64,000 bases of DNA from QHXN01 sp963785125. GTDB lineage: Bacteria; Acidobacteriota; Blastocatellia; Pyrinomonadales; Pyrinomonadaceae. The stretch is taken from positions 1,922,001 through 1,986,000 of the forward strand of contig CAWATU010000007.1 in assembly GCA_963785125.1 (NCBI GenBank), read 5' to 3'. The translations under genes were made by a program, and so were the position numbers. Shown here piece by piece: positions 49,425 through 57,965 of this stretch (the first letter of the stretch is position 1; the number at the start of each line of letters is the position of its first letter). Below the pieces are notes generated by a model, which had not been told where the DNA came from, made no database searches, and worked only from the letters and a program-made list of their open reading frames with translations.

Positions 49425-49835
49425 TCACCCGCCGCGCGCGGCGCGGATGACGCTCTCCATGTGACCGAGATACCTCTCTAAAGCGCGGCGTCCGGCGGTC
49501 GTCAACCTGTATTCGGTCTTCGGCGTGCGCCCGTCGAAATATTTATTACAGACGACGTACTGCGCCTCTTCGAGCTTGCGCGCGTGCACGCTCAGGTTGC
49601 CGTCCGTGGTGTTCAGGAGTTGTTTGAGGTCGTTGAAGGTGAGCGATTCGTTGACGGCGAGGGCGCTGACGATGGCGAGGCGGACGCGCTCATGTATAAG
49701 TCGATCAAGTTCGGCGGCGGCGGCCGGCCCGTCAGTCGGTTTATTGCGTCGCGGTTGTTCGCCTAAGCCCTCGGGGGCCGTTTGCGCGCCCGCCTTCTTC
49801 GCACGATCTTTCGCCAAAGCGTTCTGTCTAGCCAC
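49425..49835 (-). CDS. Winged-helix transcriptional regulator
   Basis: A 136-residue regulator with a disordered, charged N-terminus (residues 1-40) followed by a winged helix: LDRLIHERVRLAIVSAL, the NESLTFNDLKQLLNTTDGNLSVHARKLEEA recognition part, and the wing CNKYFDGRTPKTEYRLT. It belongs to the ArsR/MarR-like DNA-binding group that regulates an adjacent membrane protein. Its GTG overlaps the upstream gene's end by 8 bp (49828-49835), so the two are co-translated. Confidence 0.9.
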   Translation of the reverse strand: MARQNALAKDRAKKAGAQTAPEGLGEQPRRNKPTDGPAAAAELDRLIHERVRLAIVSALAVNESLTFNDLKQLLNTTDGNLSVHARKLEEAQYVVCNKYFDGRTPKTEYRLTTAGRRALERYLGHMESVIRAARGG

Positions 49836-50451
49836 CGTAGTTCCTCGCTATGTGCAGCCCGAAGATGACGTGGAGCAGCCCGAAGCCCGCGGCCATCAGT
49901 GCGTCGCCCCACGCGGCGGGCAGAAAAAGAGCGCCCGCTCCCAGGAACATGAAGCAGAGCCCCATGAAGGGAACCGGGCGCACGGAGAAGGCGCCTCCCG
50001 TAACGACGCCCGTGCCGTAGAGCAGGAGCCACAGGCCGGGCAACTGTGACGTAAGCTCTGCGCGATAGAAGACGACCGTCAGCACCGCGCCCACCAGCAT
50101 CGGCGGCGAAAGGTTGATAATCAGTTTGCGGCCCGGTCTTGAGAGGAGGGAGGTGTCGGAGGCGTGCGCCTTGCGGTACATCGTCCACCCGGCGATGCCT
50201 GCGGAGACGGCGGCCTCGGTCATCCAGACTGCGAACCACGCGCCGAACGTCTGCTGCTGCGAGGCGACGAGCGCCGCGAAGAGCGCCGTCAACCCGATGG
50301 CAACCTGCCCCCAGCCGGGGACAGCCGTGAAGGCCGAAGCGCGCTCCATCGTCTCACGGATGAAGCGCAGGTTATCCATCGCGCGGTCGTGGAGCGCCGG
50401 CGGCTCCTCCTCGGCCCGCGGCTTCTCCCGGAATGTGTGGACGACTGCCAT
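49828..50451 (-). CDS. Membrane protein, partner of winged-helix regulator
   Basis: A 207-residue protein with an N-terminal cytosolic helical region (DNLRFIRETMERASAFTAVPGWG) and about five or six hydrophobic helices (VAIGLTALFAALVAS, AVSAGIAGWTMY, PMLVGAVLTVVFY, GLWLLLYGTGVVTGG, PFMGLCFMFLGAGALF, AGFGLLHVIFGLHI). The family is unknown to me. A winged-helix gene next to such a membrane protein is a recurring arrangement in this phylum. Confidence 0.8.
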   Translation of the reverse strand: MAVVHTFREKPRAEEEPPALHDRAMDNLRFIRETMERASAFTAVPGWGQVAIGLTALFAALVASQQQTFGAWFAVWMTEAAVSAGIAGWTMYRKAHASDTSLLSRPGRKLIINLSPPMLVGAVLTVVFYRAELTSQLPGLWLLLYGTGVVTGGAFSVRPVPFMGLCFMFLGAGALFLPAAWGDALMAAGFGLLHVIFGLHIARNYGG

Positions 50452-50519
50452 GTCGCCGCCGAAAATACACCCGTCCCCCCGCGACTGTCAAGTGCTTTGC
50501 ACAGCAAAGCGAAAAGAGC

Positions 50520-50594
50520 GTGAACCGTGAACCGACAACCGTGACAAGAGTAAGCGCAGTCTTCTACTTATCACGGTTTACGGTTCACGGTTCC
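50520..50594. repeat. Inverted repeat built of GAACCGT units
   Basis: Arms at 50520-50554 and 50561-50594 pair with a few mismatches. Each contains near-tandem GAACCGT/ACGGTTC units, and the loop is about 6 nt. It lies between divergent genes, so it is not a terminator for either. Confidence 0.82.
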
Positions 50595-50642
50595 GGCCTT
50601 ATCATGAACGGGTTGTACGAACGACGTTTAAGGAGAGAGATT

Positions 50643-53477
50643 TTGAGCGAGCTGAATGTGACCCTGCCCCACGGGGTCGAGTTCGTAGCGGAAGGTGCGG
50701 GGGTGCGCGAGTTCAGGCTCGCGAACGGTCTGAAGCTGTTGCTGGCAGAGAACCGCGTCGCCCCGGTGGCGACGTTCCTGGTGCTCTACCGCGTCGGGTC
50801 GCGCAACGAGGCGGTCGGGCACACGGGCGCGACGCACCTGCTGGAGCACATGCTCTTCAAGGGCACGCCGACCTTCAACAAGGCGAAGGGAACGCAGGTC
50901 GCCGCCACGCTCCAGCGCGTCGGCGCCGACTTCAACGCGACCACCTGGTACGACCGTACCAACTACTTTGAGACCGTCCCTTCCGACGCATTGGAGCTGG
51001 CCGTCCACCTCGAAGCCGACCGCATGCGCAACTCCTTCATCGCCGACGAAGACCGGCGCTCGGAGATGACCGTCGTGCGTAACGAGCTTGAGCGCGGGCA
51101 GAACGACCCGATGCTCGTCCTCGACGAGGCCGTCTACGCCGCGGCCTTCCGCGAGCACCCTTACCACCACCCGACCATCGGCTGGCGCACCGACGTGGAG
51201 AACGTGCCGACCGCGCGGCTCAAAGAGTTCTACGACACCTTCTACCACCCGAACAACGCGACGGCCGTCCTCGTCGGCGACTTCGTGGAGGCGCACGCGC
51301 TCGCGCTCGTCAACAGGTACTTCAGCGCCCTCGGCGCTTCGAGCGAGCCCATCCCGGAGGTCTACACGGACGAGCCGCGGCAGGAGGGCGAGCGGCGTCT
51401 GGTCGTGCGGCGTGCGGGCGAATTGCCGCTCGTGCAGGTGGCCTTCCGCACGCCGGCCGCGCTCGGGCAGGAGAAGGTTCTGTCGAACGCGGAGCTGGCC
51501 GCGCGCGCCGCCCAGCCGCCCGAGGCGAACGACATCTACCCGCTGGCGGTGTTGGCCTGCGCGTTGACGAACGGCGTGACGAGCCGCCTCTATCAGGCGC
51601 TCGTCGAGTCGGAGCTGGCCGTCTCGGCCGACGCGCGCGTGGATCAGTTCCGCGACCCCGGCCTCTTCAACGTCTACGCGACGGCCGCGCCCGGCGTCGA
51701 GGCGCAGAGGGTCGAGGACGCGATTCATCAGGAGTTGAAACGCGCGGCGGAAGACATGGGCGAGGAGGAGGTCGAGAAGGCGAAGCGGCAGATCGCCGCC
51801 CACGTCGCGTACGAGCGCGACGGCACGCACAACGTGGCGATGCAGATGTCGGAGGCCGAGGCGGTCGCCGACTGGCGCTTCTACGAGGACTACCCACGCA
51901 ACGTCGCGCGCGTCACGGCCGAAGACGTGCGGCGCGTCGCCACCCGTTACCTGCGCGAAGACGCGCGCACGGTCGGCCACTTCATCCCGAAGAACGGCGG
52001 CGGCGCGACTGGCAACGGAAGTGCTAATGGCTCGAAGGCGAGGGCGGCGAAGCCCGCGCCCGTGCCGCACGGCCACAAGTTTCATCACGACCCACAGTCA
52101 CAACAGGAGATGAACGCGGAGGGCGTCGCGCGTGCGGCGTCGGGTGTGTTGGAGGAGAGTGGTTCGTTGAAGCGAAGCGGGTCGGGACTCTCTTCGCGTA
52201 TCGTGCGCGAGGAGTTGGAGACGGGCGCGGCGCTGCTGCTGTTCGAGAACCCTTCGACGCCGACGGTCGCGCTGCGCGGGAGCCTGCGCGCCGGCTCGCA
52301 CTTCGAGCCGAAGGAGAAGCCGGGGCTCGCGCGCCTCACGGCCGAGATGCTGAAGCGCGGCACGCGCAAAAGGGGCAAGCTCGAACTGGCGGGCGCGCTC
52401 GAACGGGTCGGCGCGGACGTTAATTTCGACGCGGACGTGTTCGCCGTGCAGATCAAGGCGCGCTCGCTCGCCGCAGACTTCCCCGCCCTCGCCGCGACGC
52501 TCGCCGAGATGCTGCGCGAGCCTTCATTCCCCGCCGAGGAGCTTGAGAAGCTTAAGCAGCAGACCGTGGCCTCCATCCGCGAGAAGCAGTCGGACACGTC
52601 CTGGCGCGCGTACGAGCGCCTGACGCAGACGCTCTTCGACGAACAGAACCCCTTCTACACACACGCGGGCGAGCGGCTCGTCGAGAGCATCGCGTCGATC
52701 ACGGTCGAAGACGTGCGCGCCTTCTACGAGACGTTCTACGGCGGGCGCACGCTGATACTTTCGGCCGCGGGTGGCTTTAAATCTGAGGAGGCCGCACGCG
52801 TGCTGCGCGCGGCGTTCGAGGGCTTCGGCGGCCCCGAGCACGCGAAGGTCGAAGTCACAGACCCGGAGCCGCCGGCCGCAGCGCGGCGCGAGGTGGTGCT
52901 CGTGCGCGACAAGGCGAACGTGGACGTGCTGCTGGGGACGGCGGCGCCGCTGCGGCGCGACGCGTCGGACTACTACGCGGCGATGCTCGCCAACCGCGCG
53001 CTCGGCGAATCGACGCTCTCGTCGCGTCTGGGCCTGCGCGTGCGCGACGCGGAGGGGCTGACCTACGGCATCGCGTCGCGCTTCCGCTCGCCGAGTTTAG
53101 CGGCCGGGCCGTGGTACATCGCCGTCTCGGTCAACCCCGGCAACGTCGAGCGCGCCATCGAGTCGGCGCTCGGCGTGCTCGGGGAGTACGTCGAGCATGG
53201 GATACGCTCCGAGGAGTTGGAGGACGAGAAGTCGTCGGCCATCGGGTCGTTTAAGGTCTCGCTCTCGACGAACGCGGGGCTGGCGGCGGCGCTGTGGAAC
53301 GCGGAGTTCTACGGCCTCGGCCTCGACTACGTCGAGCGTTACCCGGAGCTGGTCGGCCGCGTCACGGTCGAGGAGGTCAACGCCGCCATCCGCAAATACT
53401 TCCGCCCCGAGCGGCTCACCGTCGTCGTCGCCGGCGACATCGACCCCGCGGGCGGCGAGTCCGGGCCGGTGGAGTGA
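50643..53477 (+). CDS. M16 family metallopeptidase, two tandem M16 units
   Basis: A 944-residue pitrilysin-type protein. The first unit holds HLLEH at about residues 65-69 and EMTVVRNELERG some 75 residues later, so it is active. The second unit (from about residue 520) lacks the zinc motif (GLARLTAEMLKRGT). No signal peptide is seen, so it is probably cytosolic. The TTG at 50643 is preferred because AAGGAG lies about 8 nt before it; the ATG at 50604 has no ribosome site and its first residues are translated from the SD region. A hydrophilic linker with Gly/Ser/Lys (about 455-500) joins the units. Confidence 0.93.
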   Translation: MSELNVTLPHGVEFVAEGAGVREFRLANGLKLLLAENRVAPVATFLVLYRVGSRNEAVGHTGATHLLEHMLFKGTPTFNKAKGTQVAATLQRVGADFNATTWYDRTNYFETVPSDALELAVHLEADRMRNSFIADEDRRSEMTVVRNELERGQNDPMLVLDEAVYAAAFREHPYHHPTIGWRTDVENVPTARLKEFYDTFYHPNNATAVLVGDFVEAHALALVNRYFSALGASSEPIPEVYTDEPRQEGERRLVVRRAGELPLVQVAFRTPAALGQEKVLSNAELAARAAQPPEANDIYPLAVLACALTNGVTSRLYQALVESELAVSADARVDQFRDPGLFNVYATAAPGVEAQRVEDAIHQELKRAAEDMGEEEVEKAKRQIAAHVAYERDGTHNVAMQMSEAEAVADWRFYEDYPRNVARVTAEDVRRVATRYLREDARTVGHFIPKNGGGATGNGSANGSKARAAKPAPVPHGHKFHHDPQSQQEMNAEGVARAASGVLEESGSLKRSGSGLSSRIVREELETGAALLLFENPSTPTVALRGSLRAGSHFEPKEKPGLARLTAEMLKRGTRKRGKLELAGALERVGADVNFDADVFAVQIKARSLAADFPALAATLAEMLREPSFPAEELEKLKQQTVASIREKQSDTSWRAYERLTQTLFDEQNPFYTHAGERLVESIASITVEDVRAFYETFYGGRTLILSAAGGFKSEEAARVLRAAFEGFGGPEHAKVEVTDPEPPAAARREVVLVRDKANVDVLLGTAAPLRRDASDYYAAMLANRALGESTLSSRLGLRVRDAEGLTYGIASRFRSPSLAAGPWYIAVSVNPGNVERAIESALGVLGEYVEHGIRSEELEDEKSSAIGSFKVSLSTNAGLAAALWNAEFYGLGLDYVERYPELVGRVTVEEVNAAIRKYFRPERLTVVVAGDIDPAGGESGPVE

Positions 53478-53480
53478 GGG

Positions 53481-53643
53481 GCAGTAGGCAGGCAGTTAAG
53501 ACCAGAAGACAAAGAAACCAGAGCGGTCGAACGAAACGAAGCGTTCAAACGAATCGGGGGCGGCGAGTTGTTTAGCTCGCCGCCCCCGATTGTTTCAGGC
53601 AGATTCGTTAAGACTCTTCTTGTCTTAACTGCCTACTGTCTAC
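53481..53643. repeat. Nested inverted repeat with outer GCAGTAGG arms
   Basis: Outer arms (about 53481-53502 and 53622-53643, sharing GCAGTAGGC and AGTTAAGAC) enclose the perfect terminator stem at 53552-53591. It sits between convergent genes. Confidence 0.8.
53552..53591. terminator. Bidirectional terminator stem
   Basis: A perfect 16-bp stem (53552-53567 with 53576-53591), loop TTGTTTAG, with short T-rich flanks on both sides. It serves the M16 gene and the TIGR03118 gene. Confidence 0.82.
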
Positions 53644-53650
53644 TTGCTCT

Positions 53651-56512
53651 CTAGTTCGACCCGAAGCGCTGGCGGTACTCGGCCGCCGAGATGAACGCCT
53701 TGACCATCTCGGCGTTCTGGAAGTTGCCGTTGAAGGTGTTCAGCTTGTCGAGCCAGAAGTTGAACCCCGCGGTGTCCGGGTCGCGGCGGAGGTAACCGAA
53801 GTACTCCATCGTGACGAAGGCGCGGTTGAACTCGCGCGAGTTCATCTCCGCGGACTCGGCGACGGCGCGGAGCACCTGCGCGCGCGTCAGGGTGGTGCCG
53901 TTCAGACCCGTCACAAGCTGGTCGCGGAAGACGTTGGCCGCGGGGAAGTTGCCGCGGATCTCGCCGCCCGTGAACTGTTTCGTGTGGAAGTTGATGTAGG
54001 CGCGCCCCTCGCGCAGATTGTTGAGCTGCGCGGCGAGCGTCGTCGAGTTGCCCTCGGGCGCGTCCCACTTGCCGCGGAACGTGCCGCCGACGCCGCCCGG
54101 CGTCGGGAAGAAGGACTGGTCGTTCGGGTTGTTGTCGTTGAAGGGCGCGCCGAAGAAGCCCCAGACCACGGGGCCGTTGACGCCCGGCGCGACCGACGGC
54201 CCGGCGTGGATGTGCGCCGCGATGAGATCATCGTTCGTGTCGGCGGTCTGCCCGCCTATGTCGATGTTGCTGATCGTGGCGGTGAACGACAGGGCCGTCT
54301 GCGCTTCGTTGAACTGGAAGCGCGCCGTGCCGAACGAGGCGGGACGCGCTCCACCCGTCGTGAGCGTCGGCACCGCCGCCGGCACCTCCTGCCCGTTCGT
54401 CAGGTTGACGACGAAGAGACGCACCTGCGAGGGCGAGAGCCCGGCCGAGGCGAGCAGGTTATCGACGTACTGCTCGTTCGTGAGCGTCGAGGGGTACTTC
54501 GCGACGAACTCGGGACGCGCCACGAACTCGTTGAAGTAGGCGACCTTGTTCGCTTCGAGCACGGCCTCGGAGCCGGGCTGGCCGAAGACGAAGCCGCGCT
54601 GCAACTGCTGCACGTCGCGCATGAAGTTGCCGTAGAGCACGGGCACGGGCGTGGTCGTCGTGTTCGCGCCGAAGGCCGTGCGGTGCGTCAGGTACGCGAG
54701 GTAGCCGGTGCGCTGGAACTCAATCGACAGGAAGAAGGCGGCCGAGACGTTGACCCGCTTGTTCTCGATGCAGGCCGCGACGGCGCCGCACGAGTTGATC
54801 TCGTTCTCCCAGAACGTCTGCCCCGCGGCGTCGGGCTCGCGGTTGAGGAAGTCGAGGTAGTGCTGTCGGACGAAGAAGGACGCAGTGTCGATGGGGTTTG
54901 TCGCGGGCGTGCCCGTGTCGTTGTCGAGGATTGTTATCTCGGCCGTGTTCGGGCTGCCTAGCCCGACGCCCGCGCCGGTCGGGTTCGAGAGTTGAAGGTT
55001 GAGTTTCTCGTCAATTTCATCGTTCGCGTCGTTGACGAGCAGGAGGCGGAAGGTCTTCGAGGTCTCGCCCGGCGCGAACGTGAGCGTGCCGAGCGCGATC
55101 TCGTAGTCGCTCTTCTGGTTGGCGTTGATGTCCGGCACGGGCGTCGGCGTGGGCGGCGGCGTCGGCGTGGGCGGCGGCGTCGCTGCAAAGTCGAAGGTGT
55201 TGTAGTTGACGGTGGCCGTGCCCGACACGTCGCCCGTGCGCGTCACGGTCACGTCGATGTGGCCCCCGCCCTCGGCGATGGAGAAGTCCGTGTCGGCGAA
55301 CTGGACGAGCGAGGTGGCCGAGGCCGTCGTCGGGTTGAGCTTGCCGAAGAGGCCATGCTGCTCCTCGCCGATGCCGGCGGAGAAGTAGAGCGTGTTCACG
55401 TCGCCGCCCGAGCCGCCGTTGCCGAACTTCAAGTCCCACAGCTCGTTGATGACGATGCCGTTGCCCGACTCGTCCTGAAGCGTGCCGAGGAAGGCGCCGG
55501 TCGTCGGGTTGTAGGCGTGGATGCTCGGGTTGCCCTCGCCGAAGTTGCCGACGAGGAGCGCGCCGCCGAAGATGCCGAACGTGGCGGGCGCGATGGTCAC
55601 GCCCCACGGCGAGTTGAGCGCGCCGTTGTTGATGCCGAACGTCAGGTCGCGGACGCCGTTGGCGTTGAAGCGGCGGACGAAGCCGTTGCCGACGCCCGCC
55701 TCGTCGAGCCCGCCCGCGCCGACCTTGGCGTAGGCGACGTAGAGCGAGTTGCCGATGGCCTGGATGTTGTACGGGTGGAAGGTGTTCCCCGCAGTCGTCG
55801 GGATGGTCGGGTCGGCGAAGGGGAAGCTGGCCGCGGGCTGCAAGGCGAATGAGCTGTTGAAGACATCAATCGTGCCGTTGGCGAAGTCGGCCGCGTAGAT
55901 GAAGTTGGCCGAGCCGTTGTTGGCGTAGGCGAGGCCCGTGTAGACGTGGCCGGGGTGGCTGGCGGCGATGACGCCCGTCGTCGAGCCGGCGGCCGGCGCG
56001 TTCGGGTCCCAGCCCACGATGTTGCCCGTGATCGAGGCGAAGAGGAAGTTCGCTCCGCACGGCGCGGCGGCGCAAGCGCCGGGGAGGACGAATTCACCCG
56101 CCACCGGGTTGGCGACCGTCCCCGTCGGCAGGCCGCCCGGGATGGTCACGGTCTGCGGACTCGCGTTGAGCGTGACGGGCGAGCCCGACGGCACGTCGCC
56201 GCGGATGAGCTGCGTGGTGCTCGTCCTGTTGTTGGAGACCCAGAACGGACTGCTCGCGGTCAGCGAGATGCCCCACGGGTTGACGAGCTGCGGGTCGAGG
56301 ACGGGCGCGAGTCCGGGTACGTCCGTGAGGAGGTTCGTCTGGCGGTAGGCCGAGCCCGGCGCGATGACCGGAATCAGCGGCTGCACCTCCTCCTGCGCCG
56401 AGGCGCGCAACGCGGCGGGCGGTGGCGGCAGGAAGGCGACCGTAAAGAGAAGAGTCAGGACTAAGCTCAGCGATCTTCTGACGCGGCGCTTGCGGGCTAG
56501 TGAACCAATCAT
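53651..56512 (-). CDS. Secreted TIGR03118/Calx-beta/DUF4214 protein with inserted CHRD domain
   Basis: A 953-residue exported protein. A signal peptide precedes a TIGR03118 beta-propeller-like region (about 55-400: QTNLLTDVPGLAP, NPWGISLTASSPFWVSNN, LWDLKFGNGG). A Calx-beta-like segment follows (about 405-535, with a PPPTPTPPPTPTP linker), then DUF4214 (about 545-690: FFVRQHYLDFLNREPDAAG). A CHRD domain (about 700-845: LTNGQEVPAAVP, AHIHAGPS) follows, and the end is the DUF4214 C-terminal part (MNSREFNRAFVTMEYFGYL). The CHRD domain therefore appears inserted within DUF4214. It is probably a surface or secreted adhesion or structural protein. Confidence 0.92.
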   Translation of the reverse strand: MIGSLARKRRVRRSLSLVLTLLFTVAFLPPPPAALRASAQEEVQPLIPVIAPGSAYRQTNLLTDVPGLAPVLDPQLVNPWGISLTASSPFWVSNNRTSTTQLIRGDVPSGSPVTLNASPQTVTIPGGLPTGTVANPVAGEFVLPGACAAAPCGANFLFASITGNIVGWDPNAPAAGSTTGVIAASHPGHVYTGLAYANNGSANFIYAADFANGTIDVFNSSFALQPAASFPFADPTIPTTAGNTFHPYNIQAIGNSLYVAYAKVGAGGLDEAGVGNGFVRRFNANGVRDLTFGINNGALNSPWGVTIAPATFGIFGGALLVGNFGEGNPSIHAYNPTTGAFLGTLQDESGNGIVINELWDLKFGNGGSGGDVNTLYFSAGIGEEQHGLFGKLNPTTASATSLVQFADTDFSIAEGGGHIDVTVTRTGDVSGTATVNYNTFDFAATPPPTPTPPPTPTPVPDINANQKSDYEIALGTLTFAPGETSKTFRLLLVNDANDEIDEKLNLQLSNPTGAGVGLGSPNTAEITILDNDTGTPATNPIDTASFFVRQHYLDFLNREPDAAGQTFWENEINSCGAVAACIENKRVNVSAAFFLSIEFQRTGYLAYLTHRTAFGANTTTTPVPVLYGNFMRDVQQLQRGFVFGQPGSEAVLEANKVAYFNEFVARPEFVAKYPSTLTNEQYVDNLLASAGLSPSQVRLFVVNLTNGQEVPAAVPTLTTGGARPASFGTARFQFNEAQTALSFTATISNIDIGGQTADTNDDLIAAHIHAGPSVAPGVNGPVVWGFFGAPFNDNNPNDQSFFPTPGGVGGTFRGKWDAPEGNSTTLAAQLNNLREGRAYINFHTKQFTGGEIRGNFPAANVFRDQLVTGLNGTTLTRAQVLRAVAESAEMNSREFNRAFVTMEYFGYLRRDPDTAGFNFWLDKLNTFNGNFQNAEMVKAFISAAEYRQRFGSN

Positions 56513-56734
56513 AGCAATACTCCTTGGGCCTCTTGGGCGGACGTGGAACGGCCTGTGCGAAGTGCAGTAGCCGCGGGCGGCACACGCGCGCCGCGCGGGT
56601 TGTCGAGGGGGCGACCGTTAACACTCTGGGCCGCCGGGGCGGGGAGACTCTCTTATCCAGCGGAGCCGCGGCCCCGTCCAGAAGACGGTAGCTCGGACTC
56701 TGCGTACCTGCTGGTTCTTCTGATAGAGAACTGT

Positions 56735-56773
56735 AAATGGAAAGGCGCGCCGAAACTCTATGACCGGCGCGCC
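56735..56773 (-). terminator. Terminator candidate for the isocitrate dehydrogenase-like gene
   Basis: GGCGCGCC at 56744-56751 and again at 56766-56773 forms a self-complementary stem around 14 nt; on the minus strand TTTCCATTT follows. It lies 43 bp downstream of the dehydrogenase stop. The rest of 56513-56735 is a GC-rich leader of the TIGR03118 gene with a small hairpin (CCGTC/GACGG); I see no gene. Confidence 0.55.
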
Positions 56774-56815
56774 CCTGCTGTCAAGCATGTTTTCCGAGCG
56801 GCGCGCATTCCCGGC

Positions 56816-57817
56816 TCAGCCCATCGCCTGGATGACGGCGTGGGCGAACTCGTCTGTGTGGGAGGTGCCGCCGACATCGCGCGTGCGCACCTGGCCGTCG
56901 GCGTAGACCTTGAGCATCGCCTTCTCGACGCGGTCGGCCGCCTCGCGCTCGCCGAGATGGCGGAGCATGAGGATGCCGGACTGGAGGAGCGCGGTCGGGT
57001 TGGCGATGCCCTGACCGGCGATGTCGGGGGCGGAGCCGTGGACGGCCTCAAAGACCGCGCCCAGCTCGCCGATGTTCGCTCCGGGAACGAGCCCCAGGCC
57101 CCCGATGAGCCCCGCGCACAGATCGGAGACGATGTCGCCGTAGAGATTTTCGAGCAGCATGATGTCGAACTGCTCGGGGCGCATGACGAGCTGCATGCAG
57201 GCGTTGTCCACGATCTTGTCGTCGGCCTCGACTTCGGGATAGTCGGCGGAGACCTTGCGGAAGCAGTCGAGAAAGAGGCCGTCAGAGAGCTTCATGATGT
57301 TGGCCTTGTGGACGGCCGTCACCTTCTTGCGTCCCTCGCGCCGCGCGAACTCGAAGGCGTAACGGGCGATGCGCGTCGAAGCCTTCTCGGTGATGATCTT
57401 GATGGACTCGACGACGCCGGGCACGACGACGTGCTCGATGCCCGAGTAGAGGTCTTCGGTGTTCTCGCGCACGACGACGAGGTCTAGCTCGGGGTAGCGC
57501 GCCGGGACGTTCGGCAGCGCGCGCACGGGGCGCACGTTGGCGTAGAGGTCGAGCGCCTTCCGGAGCCCGACGTTGACCGACGTGAAGCCCTTCCCGACCG
57601 GCGTCGTGATGGGGCCCTTGAGCGCGACCTTGTTGCGCTTGATGGATTCGAGGAGGTCTTCGGGCAGCGTCGAGCCGAACTTCTCAAGCGCCTGCGCGCC
57701 CGCGTAATGCGTCTCCCACTTGATGTCAACGCCCGTCGCCTCGATGATGCGCACGACCGCCGAAGAGACCTCCGGCCCGATGCCGTCGCCCGGAATGAGT
57801 GTGATAGTATGTGCCAT
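56816..57817 (-). CDS. Isocitrate/isopropylmalate dehydrogenase family protein (NAD-IDH-like)
   Basis: A 333-residue decarboxylating dehydrogenase of the LeuB/IDH3 type. The nucleotide/substrate signature LIPGDGIGPEV starts at residue 7. The segment VVRENTEDLYSGIEH is characteristic of NAD-dependent isocitrate dehydrogenases rather than LeuB. NLYGDIVSDLCAGLIGGLG carries the metal ligands, and AVFEAVHGSAPDIAG binds NAD. It oxidises isocitrate to 2-oxoglutarate, or a homologous 3-malate. The aconitase-family gene at 33227-35227 could supply its substrate. It is a single gene with a repeat upstream (57831-57922). Confidence 0.92.
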   Translation of the reverse strand: MAHTITLIPGDGIGPEVSSAVVRIIEATGVDIKWETHYAGAQALEKFGSTLPEDLLESIKRNKVALKGPITTPVGKGFTSVNVGLRKALDLYANVRPVRALPNVPARYPELDLVVVRENTEDLYSGIEHVVVPGVVESIKIITEKASTRIARYAFEFARREGRKKVTAVHKANIMKLSDGLFLDCFRKVSADYPEVEADDKIVDNACMQLVMRPEQFDIMLLENLYGDIVSDLCAGLIGGLGLVPGANIGELGAVFEAVHGSAPDIAGQGIANPTALLQSGILMLRHLGEREAADRVEKAMLKVYADGQVRTRDVGGTSHTDEFAHAVIQAMG

Positions 57818-57830
57818 GTTTGCTGCCAGA

Positions 57831-57922
57831 AATCAGGAGTCAGAATTCAGTAGTCAGAAGAATAGGGACAGAGAAACTTCGGGCGTACACCGCCCCCTGC
57901 TTCTGAATTCTGACTCCTGACT
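57831..57922. repeat. Inverted repeat built of TCAGAATTCAG-type units
   Basis: The left arm AATCAGGAGTCAGAATTCAG (57831-57850) pairs with 57903-57922 with one mismatch. Additional TCAG units lie outside the core. It sits between divergent genes (dehydrogenase and thiO). Confidence 0.82.
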
Positions 57923-57965
57923 TCTGACTTCTTATTTTCCGGAATCATACCAGCAGTCCTTCAAA

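Noticed and set aside
56513..56735. c-di-GMP riboswitch in the leader of the TIGR03118 gene
   Set aside because: A CGCAGAGUCCGAGCUACC-like stretch and a CCGTC/GACGG hairpin are there, but the GGCAAAC core and the second stem are missing.
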